A stretch of DNA of 64,000 bases. It comes from Pseudevernia furfuracea (lineage: Eukaryota > Ascomycota > Lecanoromycetes > Lecanorales > Parmeliaceae). The notes beneath the pieces were generated by a model. The model ran no database searches. It was not told where the DNA came from and saw only the letters and a list, made by a program, of their open reading frames with translations. Shown piece by piece: positions 35,673 through 47,006 of the stretch (position 1 is the first letter of the stretch; every line of letters begins with the position of its first letter). The position numbers were made by a program, and so were the translations under genes. The stretch covers positions 1,736,001 to 1,800,000 of the forward strand of contig JAIUPT010000041.1 in NCBI GenBank assembly GCA_022315425.1, given 5' to 3'.

Positions 35673-36253
35673 CTTCTCTTCTCCTTTATTAGACTTTTCA
35701 TTATCGTCTAACGACAACAATAATAACGAAAACGATAACAATCGTAATAACAACGAAGATAACGACGATCACAATAACGATAAGAACGATTAAGATAATA
35801 ATAATAATAATAACGAAAGAAACGAGACTCTCGTCGACGAGATCGACGTCTTCGAATCGTTTTTCTCTAACGAGACTCTCGTTTTTTCGACGTCTCTCGT
35901 CGTCTCTTTTATCGAGTCTATCGCGACTAAAAGAGAATTAAATAAATTAAATATAAATATTATTATTTAAAAGATTGATACGAATAACGAGAAGAAGAAG
36001 AACGAGAATAAGAATAATAACAAGAGAGATTAAGAGAATAAGAATAAGATAATGTAAGAGACGAAGTAATCTAACCTTATATCGATATCTTTAATACGTT
36101 TAATCTTCGAATTAGATATAATAGATATACTCTGCGTTACTTATATAATTATATTTTTTCGATTCTCTTTAGTCTTTAAATATCTTTATTTATTACGATA
36201 TCTTTATACAATTTTTAAATCGTTGCCCTTCGAGATGTTATCTTTTATATATC
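35673..36253. other. AT-rich spacer inside the R1 unit, no gene seen
   Basis: Continuation of the sequence interrupted at 6705. Begins with the cttct duplication, then runs of aataacgac and ctctcgtcg-like simple sequence. No open frame of note. Confidence 0.5.
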
Positions 36254-37160
36254 TACTGTCCTGTCAACCTTATAGGTTTTAAGACGGTTATGAGACGATT
36301 ACGAATTAGTTCTTAATCGGTCGTGCGACTAGTTCTGCGACCAGCTTGAGCTGGTTTTACAACTAAACGACAACGATCATATAGCTCGAAAGGCCTTCCC
36401 TACAACCAAATCAGGTTTAGTGAAGTTGTCGTGAAGTTATCGTGAAGTTGTGAGTCCGATTTTGAGTCGAATATACAACGAGTGTAAATTGGTTCTAAAT
36501 TCAGTCGATTTCTAGCCAATTTCTAGCCAATTTCTAATCGATTTCTTAATTTTCAAGAATACATGACTGCATGGCTGCAATGACTGCATTGACTGTCATG
36601 GCTGCAATGACTGCAATGGCTGCATCGCGACATGGCTGCAGTGACTGCAATGGCTACATGGCGGTATGGCTGCAGTGACTGAGATGTCTCCATGTCTCCA
36701 TGGCTGCATGGCTGCATGGCTGCAGTGGCTGCAATGGCTACATGGCGGCATGACTGCAATGACTGCAATGGCTGCAATGGCTACATGGCGACATGGCTGC
36801 AGTGACTGAGATGTCTCCATGGCTCCATGGCTGCATGACTGCAATGGCGACATGGCGCCATGGCTGCATGACTGCATAACGACATGACTGCAATAACTGC
36901 AATGATTGTAATGACTGCATGACTGCTGTGACTGCTGTGAATAATTGCGAGACTTAGAATTTTTTTTCAAGTATAGCACCTTCCTAAATAACGAAGAAGA
37001 CTTTAAATTAATATAATCGTTATATAACCGTTACGCAACTATTTATAAGAATTTTGTTATATATAACGAGAATATAACTAATCAACGACGAGAATAGAAC
37101 TATTATATCCCGGTTATATAACTATATATCGTTATGAGATCATCATATACTAGTTATATG
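36254..37160 (-). repeat. Right arm of the long inverted repeat (R1)
   Basis: Reverse complement of 5040-5988, with the same internal order and some transitions and length differences (907 against 949 bp). The outer end reads agttatatg and continues into unrelated sequence (atggtattag), which is probably the true end of the repeat since the left arm stops at the same base. Confidence 0.75.
36560..36945 (-). repeat. CAG/CAT minisatellite in right R1 arm
   Basis: Seen on the plus strand as tgactgcaatggctgcaatg-type repeats. It is the inverted counterpart of 5270-5672. It is open in several frames without being coding. Confidence 0.85.
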
Positions 37161-38833
37161 ATGGTATTAGAACTTCGCGGAGGGCCCGGACAGTATTATG
37201 CTCTTCGTCTTCGCTTCTTTAACTTTTTAAAAGCGTTTTATAACTTTTATAAATATTTTATATCTTCTTTTAATACTTATTAATTATATTTATAAAAATA
37301 CTTAACTTAATAAATAAGATATTTTATTTCATCTTTGCGCTTTCCCTTATTTAAGATCTTTTCGATCTCTTATTTCTCTTTATTATCTATTAATATCGTT
37401 ATTATATATATTAATATCGTATTATTATCTTTACGACGATAGAGTTTCAACAGTAATATATAAAAAAACGTTATATATTCGATAGATTAACGAAAGCGTT
37501 AATCGATAAACTTACTTGTTTACGACATTTCGAATAATAAATAAATCAATTATCTTATTCGAAAGCTTCTTGTTTGATCGTTTTTGCTTAAGATTCTTAG
37601 TTAATAATATTATCAAGTCTTCTTTTTAAAAGAATTATATTTAATGCTTTTTGTTATACATCTTCGCTTACGATTCGAATACTTTTTATTAACGTTTCGT
37701 TAATTCTTCTTATAACGTATAGATTTCTTTTACACGTTCTTTCGTTGTTAATATCTTCTCTTAAAAAGAATCGTTCTCGATTCTCAATTTAAAGTCGAAG
37801 TTATAATCGTATATCAGTATATATAATACCATAAGGTAGGGCTGAGCTAAAATACCTTAAATTTGTATGTGCAGCCAATGATAAATTCTATCTGATTTCC
37901 TCCTTCGGTTAGCGCCCGTATAGCGTCTTTTAGGCCTTCCGAGCGCCCTCATCAAAAAAATGGGTGTCACCTTTTTGCAACTTCAGACACTCTATTCCCT
38001 TCACGTATGATATCTTCAAACTTTCATCAATTATAGAACTAAACTTGCGCATTCCAACGCTGCAAAAATTATTAAATTTGGTCTATTATTGATAAAGTAA
38101 AGTAGAATTCAAATATCGCTGCCCGATCGCTTACTTCTTGGCGAATGCGCGGCCTCGAAAAAATTTGTGCGTACAAGTCTTATATTTTGAATAACTTTTT
38201 ACTTTTCTATTACTTTTTTGAGATTTTTTTTTAAATTGTGAAGACTTATTTGCGCTATTCAGAGAACCAAGAGTTTTTGAAATCGGTCTTATAGTTATTA
38301 ATAAATTGTAAGTTGAAGGTTTTTAGCGTTGACGAACTCGGTGTTCGATATATATTTTAGTAGCGAAATTTTTCCATGTAGTGGTAAAATGGTAAAACGG
38401 TTAAATTTGTAAATTTGTAAATTGTAGGATTCGAATCCGAGCTGCGTCAAAAAAAAGAAAAAAAATAAAAATAAAAATAATTAATTAATTTAAATTAATT
38501 TTAATATCGTATCACGAATTTAATTCGTGAGCCTATACTTGTTATATAGAATAAACTACAATTCAACGTCTTATATTAACTTTGTTAATAGATATATTCG
38601 ACTATAAATAAGAGATCTGCTTAGTCGTTTTGTTATTCGTTATAAAAAACTCGAAGATAGTGTTTCAAGATTTGATTTTGTTATTCGATTTGATTATTAG
38701 TTTAAGAATAAAAGACAGTGCTTAATATACGTTTTATCTTTATTTGATAACAGACTTACGATTAAAACACACTCGTAAATATAAAATCACGATTAATAAT
38801 TATATCTTTTAATAAGTCAAATCGAAGAAAGAT
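37161..38833. other. AT-rich unassigned region with a less mutated core
   Basis: 37161-37800 and 38460-38833 are very AT-rich and featureless. About 37830-38370 is less mutated (gggctgagctaaaatacc, cgatcgcttacttcttgg, gcgaatgcgcggcctcg) and may be a separate inserted repeat. It ends in the tRNA-like segment at 38376-38449. No open frame of useful length was seen. Confidence 0.5.
38376..38449 (+). repeat. tRNA-like, SINE-type head with Pol III boxes and A-rich tail
   Basis: tagtggtaaaatgg (38379-38392) resembles a Pol III A box. ggattcgaatcc (38427-38438) is a near-consensus B box (T-arm) about 45 bp downstream, and gctgcgtc then runs into aaaaaaaagaaaaaaaa. A 5' acceptor strand pairing with gctgcgtc is not evident, so it is not a normal tRNA gene. 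A SINE or tRNA-derived retropseudogene is the best reading. Confidence 0.45.
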
Positions 38834-38942
38834 TGTCAAAATTCGGGTCACGTGATGCGCTAAGGCGCATCCTCATAGTCGCTCTTTACTCTCGTAGCAT
38901 TCTATAGTTAACAACTAAGTGTCCTACCACCTATTCTTGACA
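38834..38942 (+). repeat. Outer 5' LTR of copy C (109 bp, single E-box version)
   Basis: Lacks the 13-nt acatggtcacgtg block. Ends ATTCTTGACA and is followed by the primer-binding site ggttatgagcccg. Confidence 0.88.
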
Positions 38943-39024
38943 GGTTATGAGCCCGAACTTGCCCGACGACTGTTTCACTTATACCCTATGCCTACCAGAG
39001 CCACAGTGACCTCTAAGCATCACG

Positions 39025-39146
39025 TGTCAAAATTCGGGTCACGTGACATGGTCACGTGATGCGCTAAGGCGCATCCTCATAGTCGCTCTTTACTCTCGTA
39101 GCATTTTACAGTTAACAACTAAGTGTCCTATCACCTATTCTTAACA
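39025..39146 (+). repeat. Inner 5' LTR of copy C (122 bp, double E-box version)
   Basis: Contains both TCACGTGA palindromes. Ends CTATTCTTAACA, followed by ggttatgagcccggg. The LTR types on either side of it (109 bp) differ, so it came from a different parent copy. Confidence 0.88.
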
Positions 39147-39783
39147 GGTTATGAGCCCGGGCTTGCTCGACGACTGTTTCACTTATACCCTATACCTACC
39201 AGAGCCACAGTGACCTCTAAGCATTACGAGTTCATCGCAATGAACGTCGCGACAGCTATAAGACTCTATTTTTTAATCTTCTTGAGGTGAGCATTGCCCT
39301 CTATAAAATAATCGTCTTTGAAATTCGAGAGGCTGGGAGCCCTATAGCAAATCGACTCGCGGCATATCGAATCTAATCGAACGTCGAACGCCGAACTCGT
39401 TATACGACCGTGCGACCGAATTTCACTAAGGTCTCTAAAACATTATTAGCTTCCCTGCGTGAAACACGCTAAACACGCTTAACAAGAACATTTCTCTCGC
39501 GATATATATCGCTTTAACGTTAATGAAGCGTTTACGTGAATCGAATCAATTATAACGACTCAAGAGACTGAACTTCAGCATCAAATCGTCTGATCACACT
39601 TTAGAGTTAATTAGTTATCGATAAATCTTCACTCAGAGCGCGTATACGTCTATTGAGGGTCAAAACAATAAGAATTTCTTGTTGAGATAGATCTTTCGAT
39701 CTCACAAGTTCTCTGAAGAAGAGGGCTGGGGCCCAGCCATCGAATTCTTTTCATCGCCATTCGACTTTATTCTATCGTCGAAT

Positions 39784-42700
39784 ATGACTTCATCCCACGG
39801 CGGCAGTCATCGAAGCGACTATTTTGAATTCGAGTTTCTATCGAAGACTCAGTATAAGAAGAACGTTATTTCTCTTCGAAGATCTACACGTCTTCAGCAA
39901 TTGTCTTCGATATAGTTTTAACGAAAATTAGATCAATTCAAATCTTTCTTGCCCCTAAGTACCTTTTATCTCAACAACATCGTTCGTATCTATCGAAGAT
40001 TCAAACATAAGCACTTCTTATTTCTCGTGTAAGAACTCGAAGATCAATAACAAAAGTTATCAGATATCGATAAGACTCTCGAGAACTCTAACGAAGATTA
40101 GAGTATCTATTTCACTTTCACTACTTCCGCGAACGTTAACAATGTCGACTTTCAATTCGAAGTCAACGAAGACACTCTTAGTGCTTCAAGTGACACTAAG
40201 TTATTCGATCTTCGTGTCAAAAGTTCTCTAAATCTCACTTCTTCGACTTCGACTTCTTCGACTTTAAGATCTTCGTTCTCTATCGCCTTAGTTATCTCTT
40301 AAACTAAGTCTTTCGTTTAAGCATTATCGTCGTTACTATTTATATCGTACGTATCGCTCTCAGAAATCTTCTTAGTAATTCTTAACATTTATGATCGACG
40401 AAGAATTAAGCGCATAAGACGTCGTAAGAAACATGTTAGTTTTAATAGTTTTAGCGACTAATTCTCTCGAAGAGAAAAGCGCTTTCTCTCTAAACTTTAT
40501 TATTATTTTAAAGTTCAATCTAAGATATCATCGATGAAAGTAGAATATCAATAATTGATTAATGCTTAACAATCTTATTTTCTTTAATGCGATTATTAGT
40601 TATAGAGTCTATATCGCTATCTTTTATCGTTTCGAGAATAACGATCGCGAACTCGTCGAAGTCGAATTCGATAATAAAGGTTCTTAGATTATGCTCGATA
40701 TTTTAATCAAGAACTATTAGTCTAAGAACACGAGTCTCTATAGAGAACTAATACGTCGAATATTCGATCTCACTCTTGAAGAAGAGAGAGTTCGTCAATA
40801 CGAAAAGAACTTTCACAAGATCATCTTCGACATTATCAGCCTTCATAAATCCCTCGCCATTTCGAAGTCTCTGCGAATTCTAATTTTCCTTATAAGACTT
40901 GACGACTCTTACGACATATTCGAGTCAAGTTACACTCAAAATCATGATCTCTTTAAGAACAAGTTCGTTAAGTTTTAAGAGATTATCGTAATCGTCGTGA
41001 ACGAAGAAGTTAGAATCTTCTTTAAAGAAGAAGAACTGATCATATATATCGTTCATAACGATAAGAGCAAAGACAAACGAGCTGCTTTCAATAATTCGAG
41101 CGACTCTAACATTAATCGTGAGATCTGTTCTTCGTGTAAGATAGCTAATCGCAAATTTAGACATTTCTTTATCAAATACTAAATCAAGTTCTCTTATCTC
41201 AAGTCTAAGAAATTTATAACGAAAGAGAAGAAGAAGAAGAAGATAAAGATCTTCGACTTCGAGAATAAATTCTTAAATAACAAGCGTAAGCGTATCGAAG
41301 AGACGTCTTTTAATGTCTCTGCTTCAGAAGAGAACGATTATCTCAATGTTAATTATATCTTTCTAAAGAAACTAAACTCCATTATGCACTATTCGAATAT
41401 TAATTCGAACGACTTCAATATTCTCGATGCGACTAATGATCAAGTCATTAATCTGATCGTCACGAAAGCTCTCGATTATAGTCTTATAACTGCGAATTTC
41501 GTGAATCTCCTCACTCGAGTCGTCGTAGATTTAGACTACTCTCGTTATTCTTTCGCGAATCGTTCGATATTTATCATCTACGAAAAGATTTACTTTCGAT
41601 CGATTAAGAGTATCGAGGGAAGCGAAGTGCAGTCTTAAGACTGTTATATTATTAGTCTCGACTATGTAATTAGAAAAGAGTGTGTGATAGTCACTTTGCG
41701 AAATGTCTTATATATGCTCGATATGAGTGTCAATCTTCTTTCGATCGATAAACTTCTAAACTTCGATATCGCTGTCTTCTTTTATAAGATAGAGTGCATT
41801 TTCATTAAGAACGATCTGAAGCTTATTAATACTCGTAATCGTGATCTCTTCTTTTTGAATCTCTAATAGAGTCGAAATAGTGCTCTAATCGTCTATAGTG
41901 TGCTCTCGAATTTTATTCATTAACTCTGATATGCTCACATGAGTTATTTGAGTCAAAAAAATCTAAACAAGCTCTTAAATATAATCGTTAAGATGAACTT
42001 TATCAAGAATATTGCGAAGGAGTATATCTGCGAATATTATATCATGAGACGTTAAAAGACTGTTTCTTATGATAGTCTCACAGAGTCAGAAACGCAGTCT
42101 GACGAATTTGTTTATAGTGATCTCGTAGAGTCTCTGTTCTCTACTAAATTCAATAACTGCAGATACTTTATAATATTTAAGAATAATTTCATCTCCTACT
42201 CTAAAGTGTACTGTATTCGTTATAAGAGTGAAACGTTTGTCATGTTCTTACGTTTCAAAGCCTTTCTAGAGTCACGAGACTATAAGATCTATCGTATTCG
42301 CCTCGACAATGAGAAAGAGTATATATTTAAGGCCTTCTTAAATTATCTCCTTCAGTGCGAAATTAGATAGAAGCTCACTGTATCTGAGAACTCCGAAATG
42401 AACGAGACGATCGAACGTTTTGAGCAGATCTTACTATATAAAATGTATTTTATACTATTAAGTTCTCAGCTCAACAAGTCTTTCTGACTCGAAATCGTGA
42501 CCATCATCAATTATTTGATGTTACGATCCCTCAACGTTCGAATCATTGTAACGTTATTTGAGACTTTTCATCATCGAAAGCTCATTTTATCTCATCTGCG
42601 AACGATTGATTTCATCGTCTATGCGTTGAAGCGTATTTAAAAGAAACTCGTGAATAAAAGCGAAACCTCATTAAGAAGAAGATCATTCGAGTCAATAATG

Positions 42701-44805
42701 TTTACTTCGTTAAGAAGCGTTTCTTGATTGTAAACTCCGAAGAAAAGACGAACGCTTATAAGCTCTCGATCAAGCGATAACGTCTTTATGTATTAACATT
42801 CGCTGTAGAGAAGACACTTAATGAATAACGTATTACTAACATTTCGAAAGACATTGCTCTTATTATAAAGCTCTCAACGACTGCATCTGTATCTACAATA
42901 AATAGATCAAGATCAAATTTCTCATAATCAGCTGAAAGATAAACGTCTACATCAAAGCCCTCGTTTCTCGCACGAGTCGTATTATCGATCGCGTTCGCGC
43001 GGGTCTCTCGATCAATTATTACATTATCAGCTATCGAAGAAATAACTCGTTCTCTCACTGCCGTCGAAATAATTCGCGAAGATCTCGAGCTAAGTGCGAT
43101 TCAAAGAATACTTCTTGATTATCTCGACACTACGATTTCGAATCTGTGAGACCTATTATCTAATCCTCTCTCGAGAACATTCGCGACCTTTGCGTTACTG
43201 ACGAATCATGTCAATAAGTCGAATATTTTCGAGTCGACGATCTATCAATAGATCATTTTCAATCAACTCTCTCGCATGCACTGAGAGCTCGTCATATAAG
43301 ACGAATACAAATCTCTCATAAATAACAATACTTGATGTCTGATTCAGACGCCTTCAGATATTCATATTTTAAGAGGTCGCTGAGTCTACATCGTGAAGCG
43401 AGACCTCGCTGAGAAAGTCACTCGTTATAAGACTCGCTGAGTGATTCGAGATTTCGAATAATAGAAGAATCGTGACTATCATAACACGTTCGTCTTAGTG
43501 ATCAAGTTTATGAGTTATAAGACAATCTTTGCTCTGATAGCGACTCTAAACTAAGACGTGAAACAAATAAACGTCAAAATCGTCTTTCTCTACGATAACG
43601 TTTAAGAGACGATTTATATGCGATAGCTCGATGATTTCAGCAAGAACGATATCAAAGTTTATAACTTAAATAAGGCCCTCTATAAATTCAAGCAATCTCT
43701 TAGAATTTGATATTAATACTTCTCGAAGTACATAAAGAAACTCGAACTAATATTCATCAAATCGAACGAGAGTGTCTTTATGAACGTTAAGAAGAACATT
43801 ATTATAACTCTCTATATAAACGATATATTAATCATCGACCTTAACAAAATCGATATTTAGCGCATCAAAAAGGCTCTTAATGACAAGTTTCACATGTTCG
43901 ACTTGAGACCTTACGTCTATTATTTAGGCATAATCGTTAAAAGAAATCGTGTCGTCGACATTCTTCGTCTGAGACAAGCAGTCTATGTCACTCGTTTCTT
44001 AAAGCATTTCAACTATTAAAGTCTTAATTTAGTCTTCACGCTTCTGAAAATCAGTCGCAAGTTACAATCTGCGAAAGAGGGCTATGTTATCTCGAGAAAG
44101 CTGTGCGAGGATTATCAATCCGCCGTGAGATCCCTCATATATGTTATGTTAAAAACTCGTTCTAATATCGTCTATACTGTCTCTCTTATTAGTCGCTATT
44201 CAGTCAACTCGACTCAGACACACTAAAATGCAGTGATTCGAATCTTTCGATATCTTAGAGACACGATATATTACGAACTCGTATATAAAGAATCCCTTCA
44301 AGCCCTCATCGAGTATATCGATTTCGATTGAGCTGACGACTCGACTCGAAGATCTATCTTCGACTACCTATTCAACGTCGATAGCGACGTCATCAGCTGA
44401 TCATTAAAGCGTCAAGTCATCGTCGCGTTATTCACTTGCGAAGTCGAGTATATCGATTAAACGTTGATTATTAAAGAAGTTATTTGATTAAAAACTCTTT
44501 TTAATCAACTTCTACGATCTCGAGACTCTAACTCGAAGATCATTATAATCTTCGACGACAATCAGAGCGCAATTGCCCTCGTCAAGAACGCTTAGTTTCA
44601 TACTCGTATCAAGCACATTAATATCGCTCATCATTTCGTGCGTGAAAAAGTCAATAACGACATCGTGAACATGCAATTCGTATTCACGAATAAACAAATA
44701 ATCGACGATCTCATCAAAGCTCTCTGCCTCGACAAATTCGTTGTCTTTCGCGATACCCTTGAGATGAAATTAGCCTCAGAACATCCCCTTAGCGTCAAAG
44801 ACTAA
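39784..44805 (+). pseudogene. Copia gag-pol remnant of copy C
   Basis: Gag ATG at 39784 (MTSSHGGSHRSDYFEF). Then a zinc-knuckle remnant (CSSCKIANRKFRHF, about 41130-41170), protease (VVDLDYSRY, about 41525; the catalytic-motif Cys changed), NRDLFFLNL (41866), an integrase remnant (about 42000-42360), reverse transcriptase with YIND in place of YVDD (about 43814), and RNase H. The final TAA is at 44803-44805. Dense stops throughout. Confidence 0.82.
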
Positions 44806-44885
44806 CCCTCAGCGCTCTTGCTTCTAATCTGAAGTCGTTAGTTTCAAAGAAGTGACGCTATTCACCTTGTCTGTGAACGTTAAAT

Positions 44886-45195
44886 CTTTAATATTCTTTC
44901 GATGTCTCTTGTCTCAAATTCTCAGCATCTTTTCGACGTCTTATTTCAGCGTCTTCTTATTTTAATTCGAAGTTGTCGACTTCAGAGAAGACGTCTATCA
45001 AACCCCCAGCCTCTTTCGAGTCTCATATACGTATTCTTGAACTGTCGCAACTGCCGCTGACGTGTCGCCCTTATTTGGTTTATCACCATGACTTCTGAAT
45101 GAATATCATATTCTCGAGCCTCGTTTAGGTCTCGTTCGGCGTCTCAGCGTTGAATTTCGTCGCTATCACACGCTCGATCGCTGTTACAGTCAGTC
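44886..45195 (+). other. Extra segment in the 3' untranslated region of copy C
   Basis: Copies A and B go straight from the cgYcagatcttc region to ttcttccactgcttcttgt-like sequence. Copy C has about 300 bp more here, with better preserved stretches such as gtcgcaactgccgctgacgtgtcgc. Either an insertion in C or a loss shared by A and B. No frame or family recognised. Confidence 0.5.
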
Positions 45196-45509
45196 ATGAG
45201 ATTTTCTTTTACTGCTTTTTGTTTCACCCTCTTATGTATTCACCGACCTCGTTTTGATAGAAATTTGATATGCACCAGGTCTATTTCAAAGAAAACTTTC
45301 AAAAAACCGCCTTTTTTCGAAAAATGGAAGATTTGTATAAAGAACCAGAACGAATTTTTACATGTCTTCGAATTTGACATAGTCGTTTTCAGAACTTGGT
45401 TTCTTCACTTTTGTGAACCGGATTTCGCGCTAACCCGATTGGGGTTTTTTGCGTCGCGAAGTTCAAAAATCGTGTTTTCGTATTTTTTGAGTATGCGAGC
45501 GAAGGGGAG

Positions 45510-45618
45510 TGTCAAAATTCGGGTCACGTGATGCGCTAAGGCGCATCCTCATAGTCGCTCTTTACTCTCGTAGCATTCTACAGTCAACAACTAAGTGTCC
45601 TACCACCTATTCTTCACA
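45510..45618 (+). repeat. 3' LTR of copy C (109 bp, single E-box version)
   Basis: Preceded by the polypurine tract gcgaaggggag. Ends TATTCTTCACA like the LTR at 29405-29513. The next base begins a family 1 fragment in the opposite orientation. Confidence 0.88.
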
Positions 45619-46235
45619 ATTCTTCGTCGATTATAAATGCTAAGAATTGCTAAGAAGGTTTCTGAAGGCGACACGTACGATGTGAATAATAACGACGATG
45701 ATATTCAAACGAAAGACTCAGCTAGAGAGGCGATAGAGAACGAAGATCTTAAAGTCGAAGAAGTCGAAGTCGAAGAAGTAAGATTTAGAGAGTTTTTGAC
45801 ACGAAGATCGAATAACCCAGTGTTACTTAAAACATTAAGAATATCTTCGTTGACTTCGAATTAAAAGTCGATATTGTTAACGTTCGCGAAAGTAGTGAGA
45901 ATAAAATAGATGCTCTAATCTTCGTTAGAGTTCTCGAGAATCTTATCGATATTTAATAACTTTTATTATTAATCTTCGAGTTCTTATATAAGAAATAAAA
46001 AGTGTTTATACTTAAATCTACGATAGATACGAGCGATATTATTAAAATAAAAGATACTTAGAAATAATAAAGATTTAAATTGATCTAATTTTCGTTAAAA
46101 CTATATCGAAGATAATTATTAAAGACGTATAAATCTTCTTAAAAGAGAAATAATATTCTTCTTATATTAAGTCTTCGATAGAAACTTAAATTTAAAATAG
46201 TCGCTTCGATAACTGTCGTCGTGAGATAAAGTCAT
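45619..46235 (-). pseudogene. Gag 5' remnant of copy D
   Basis: Aligns with the first part of gag in copies A-C. Stops interrupt it early. The plus-strand open frame at 45637-45864 is its antisense. Confidence 0.65.
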
Positions 46236-46889
46236 ATTTAATAATAAAATAAAGTCGAATAATAATAAAAAGAATTCGATAATTGAGTCTTAGTTTTCTT
46301 CTTTAGAGAACTTATAAAATCGAAAAATTTATCTTAATAAGAAATTCTTATTATTTTAATTCACGTATACGCGCTCTGAGTGAAGATTTATTAATAATTA
46401 ATTAACTTTAAATTATAATTAGAGTATTTAATGCTGAAGTTTAGTCTCTTAAGTCGTTATAATTAATTCGATTCTCACGAAAGCTTTACTTATAATAAAG
46501 CGATATATATCGCGAGAAAAATATTCTCGTTAAGCATATTTAACGTGTCTCACGTAAAGAAACTAATAATATTTTAGAGATCTTAGTGAAATTCGATCGT
46601 ACGATCGATCGTATAACGAGTTCGACGTTCGACGTTCGACGTTCGATTAGATTCGATATATCGCGACTCGCGATAGAGCTCTCAGCCTCTCGAATTTAAA
46701 AAACGATTATTTTATAAAGAGAAAATACTTTACTTATCTTAAGAAGATTAAAAAATAGAGTCTTATAACTATCGCGACGTTTATTGCGATAGACTCGTAA
46801 TGCTTAAAAATCACTGTGACTCTAATAGATATAGAACAGTTAGATATAATATATAAGTGAAATAATCGTCGAGCAAGCTCGGGCTCATA

Positions 46890-47006
46890 ACTTAATAAGA
46901 ATAAAACTTAGTTGTTGATTATAGAAGTGTTACGAGAGTAAAGAGCGACTATAAGAATGCGCCTTAGCGCATCACGTGACCATGTCACGTGACTCGAATT
47001 TTGACA
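46890..47006 (-). repeat. 5' LTR of copy D, degraded
   Basis: On the minus strand starts TGTCAAAATTCGAGTCACGTGA and keeps both E-box palindromes and the GCGC hairpin. The far end is altered and slightly shortened. Confidence 0.75.

Larger units (their letters stand above)
38834..45618 (+). mobile_element. Ty1/Copia retrotransposon, family 1, copy C with duplicated 5' LTR
   Basis: A 109-bp LTR (38834-38942) and 82 bp of leader are followed by a second, 122-bp LTR (39025-39146), a full leader, the gag-pol remnant, and a 109-bp 3' LTR (45510-45618). The inner LTR enters the leader at catcacg, as if one copy had inserted in another and internal recombination then removed the middle (inference). 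The flanks (aagat before, attct after) do not match, so at least one edge is rearranged. Near 42666 about 50-60 bp are missing compared with copy A. Confidence 0.82.
45619..47006 (-). mobile_element. Ty1/Copia family 1, copy D (5' fragment)
   Basis: Minus-strand 5' end of another copy: LTR (about 46890-47006), primer-binding-site region, leader with one repeat unit, and the start of gag (ATG 46235-46233), cut at 45619 by the 3' LTR of copy C. It is the most heavily mutated copy: even the primer-binding site and LTR start are degraded. The remainder of copy D is not on the other side of copy C. Confidence 0.8.

Noticed and set aside
36553..36979. Minus-strand frames of 60-127 codons in the right minisatellite
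   Set aside because: Same repeat artefact as the left arm.
38376..38449. A functional tRNA gene
   Set aside because: A and B boxes are present but no acceptor stem or full cloverleaf can be formed. Called tRNA-like instead.
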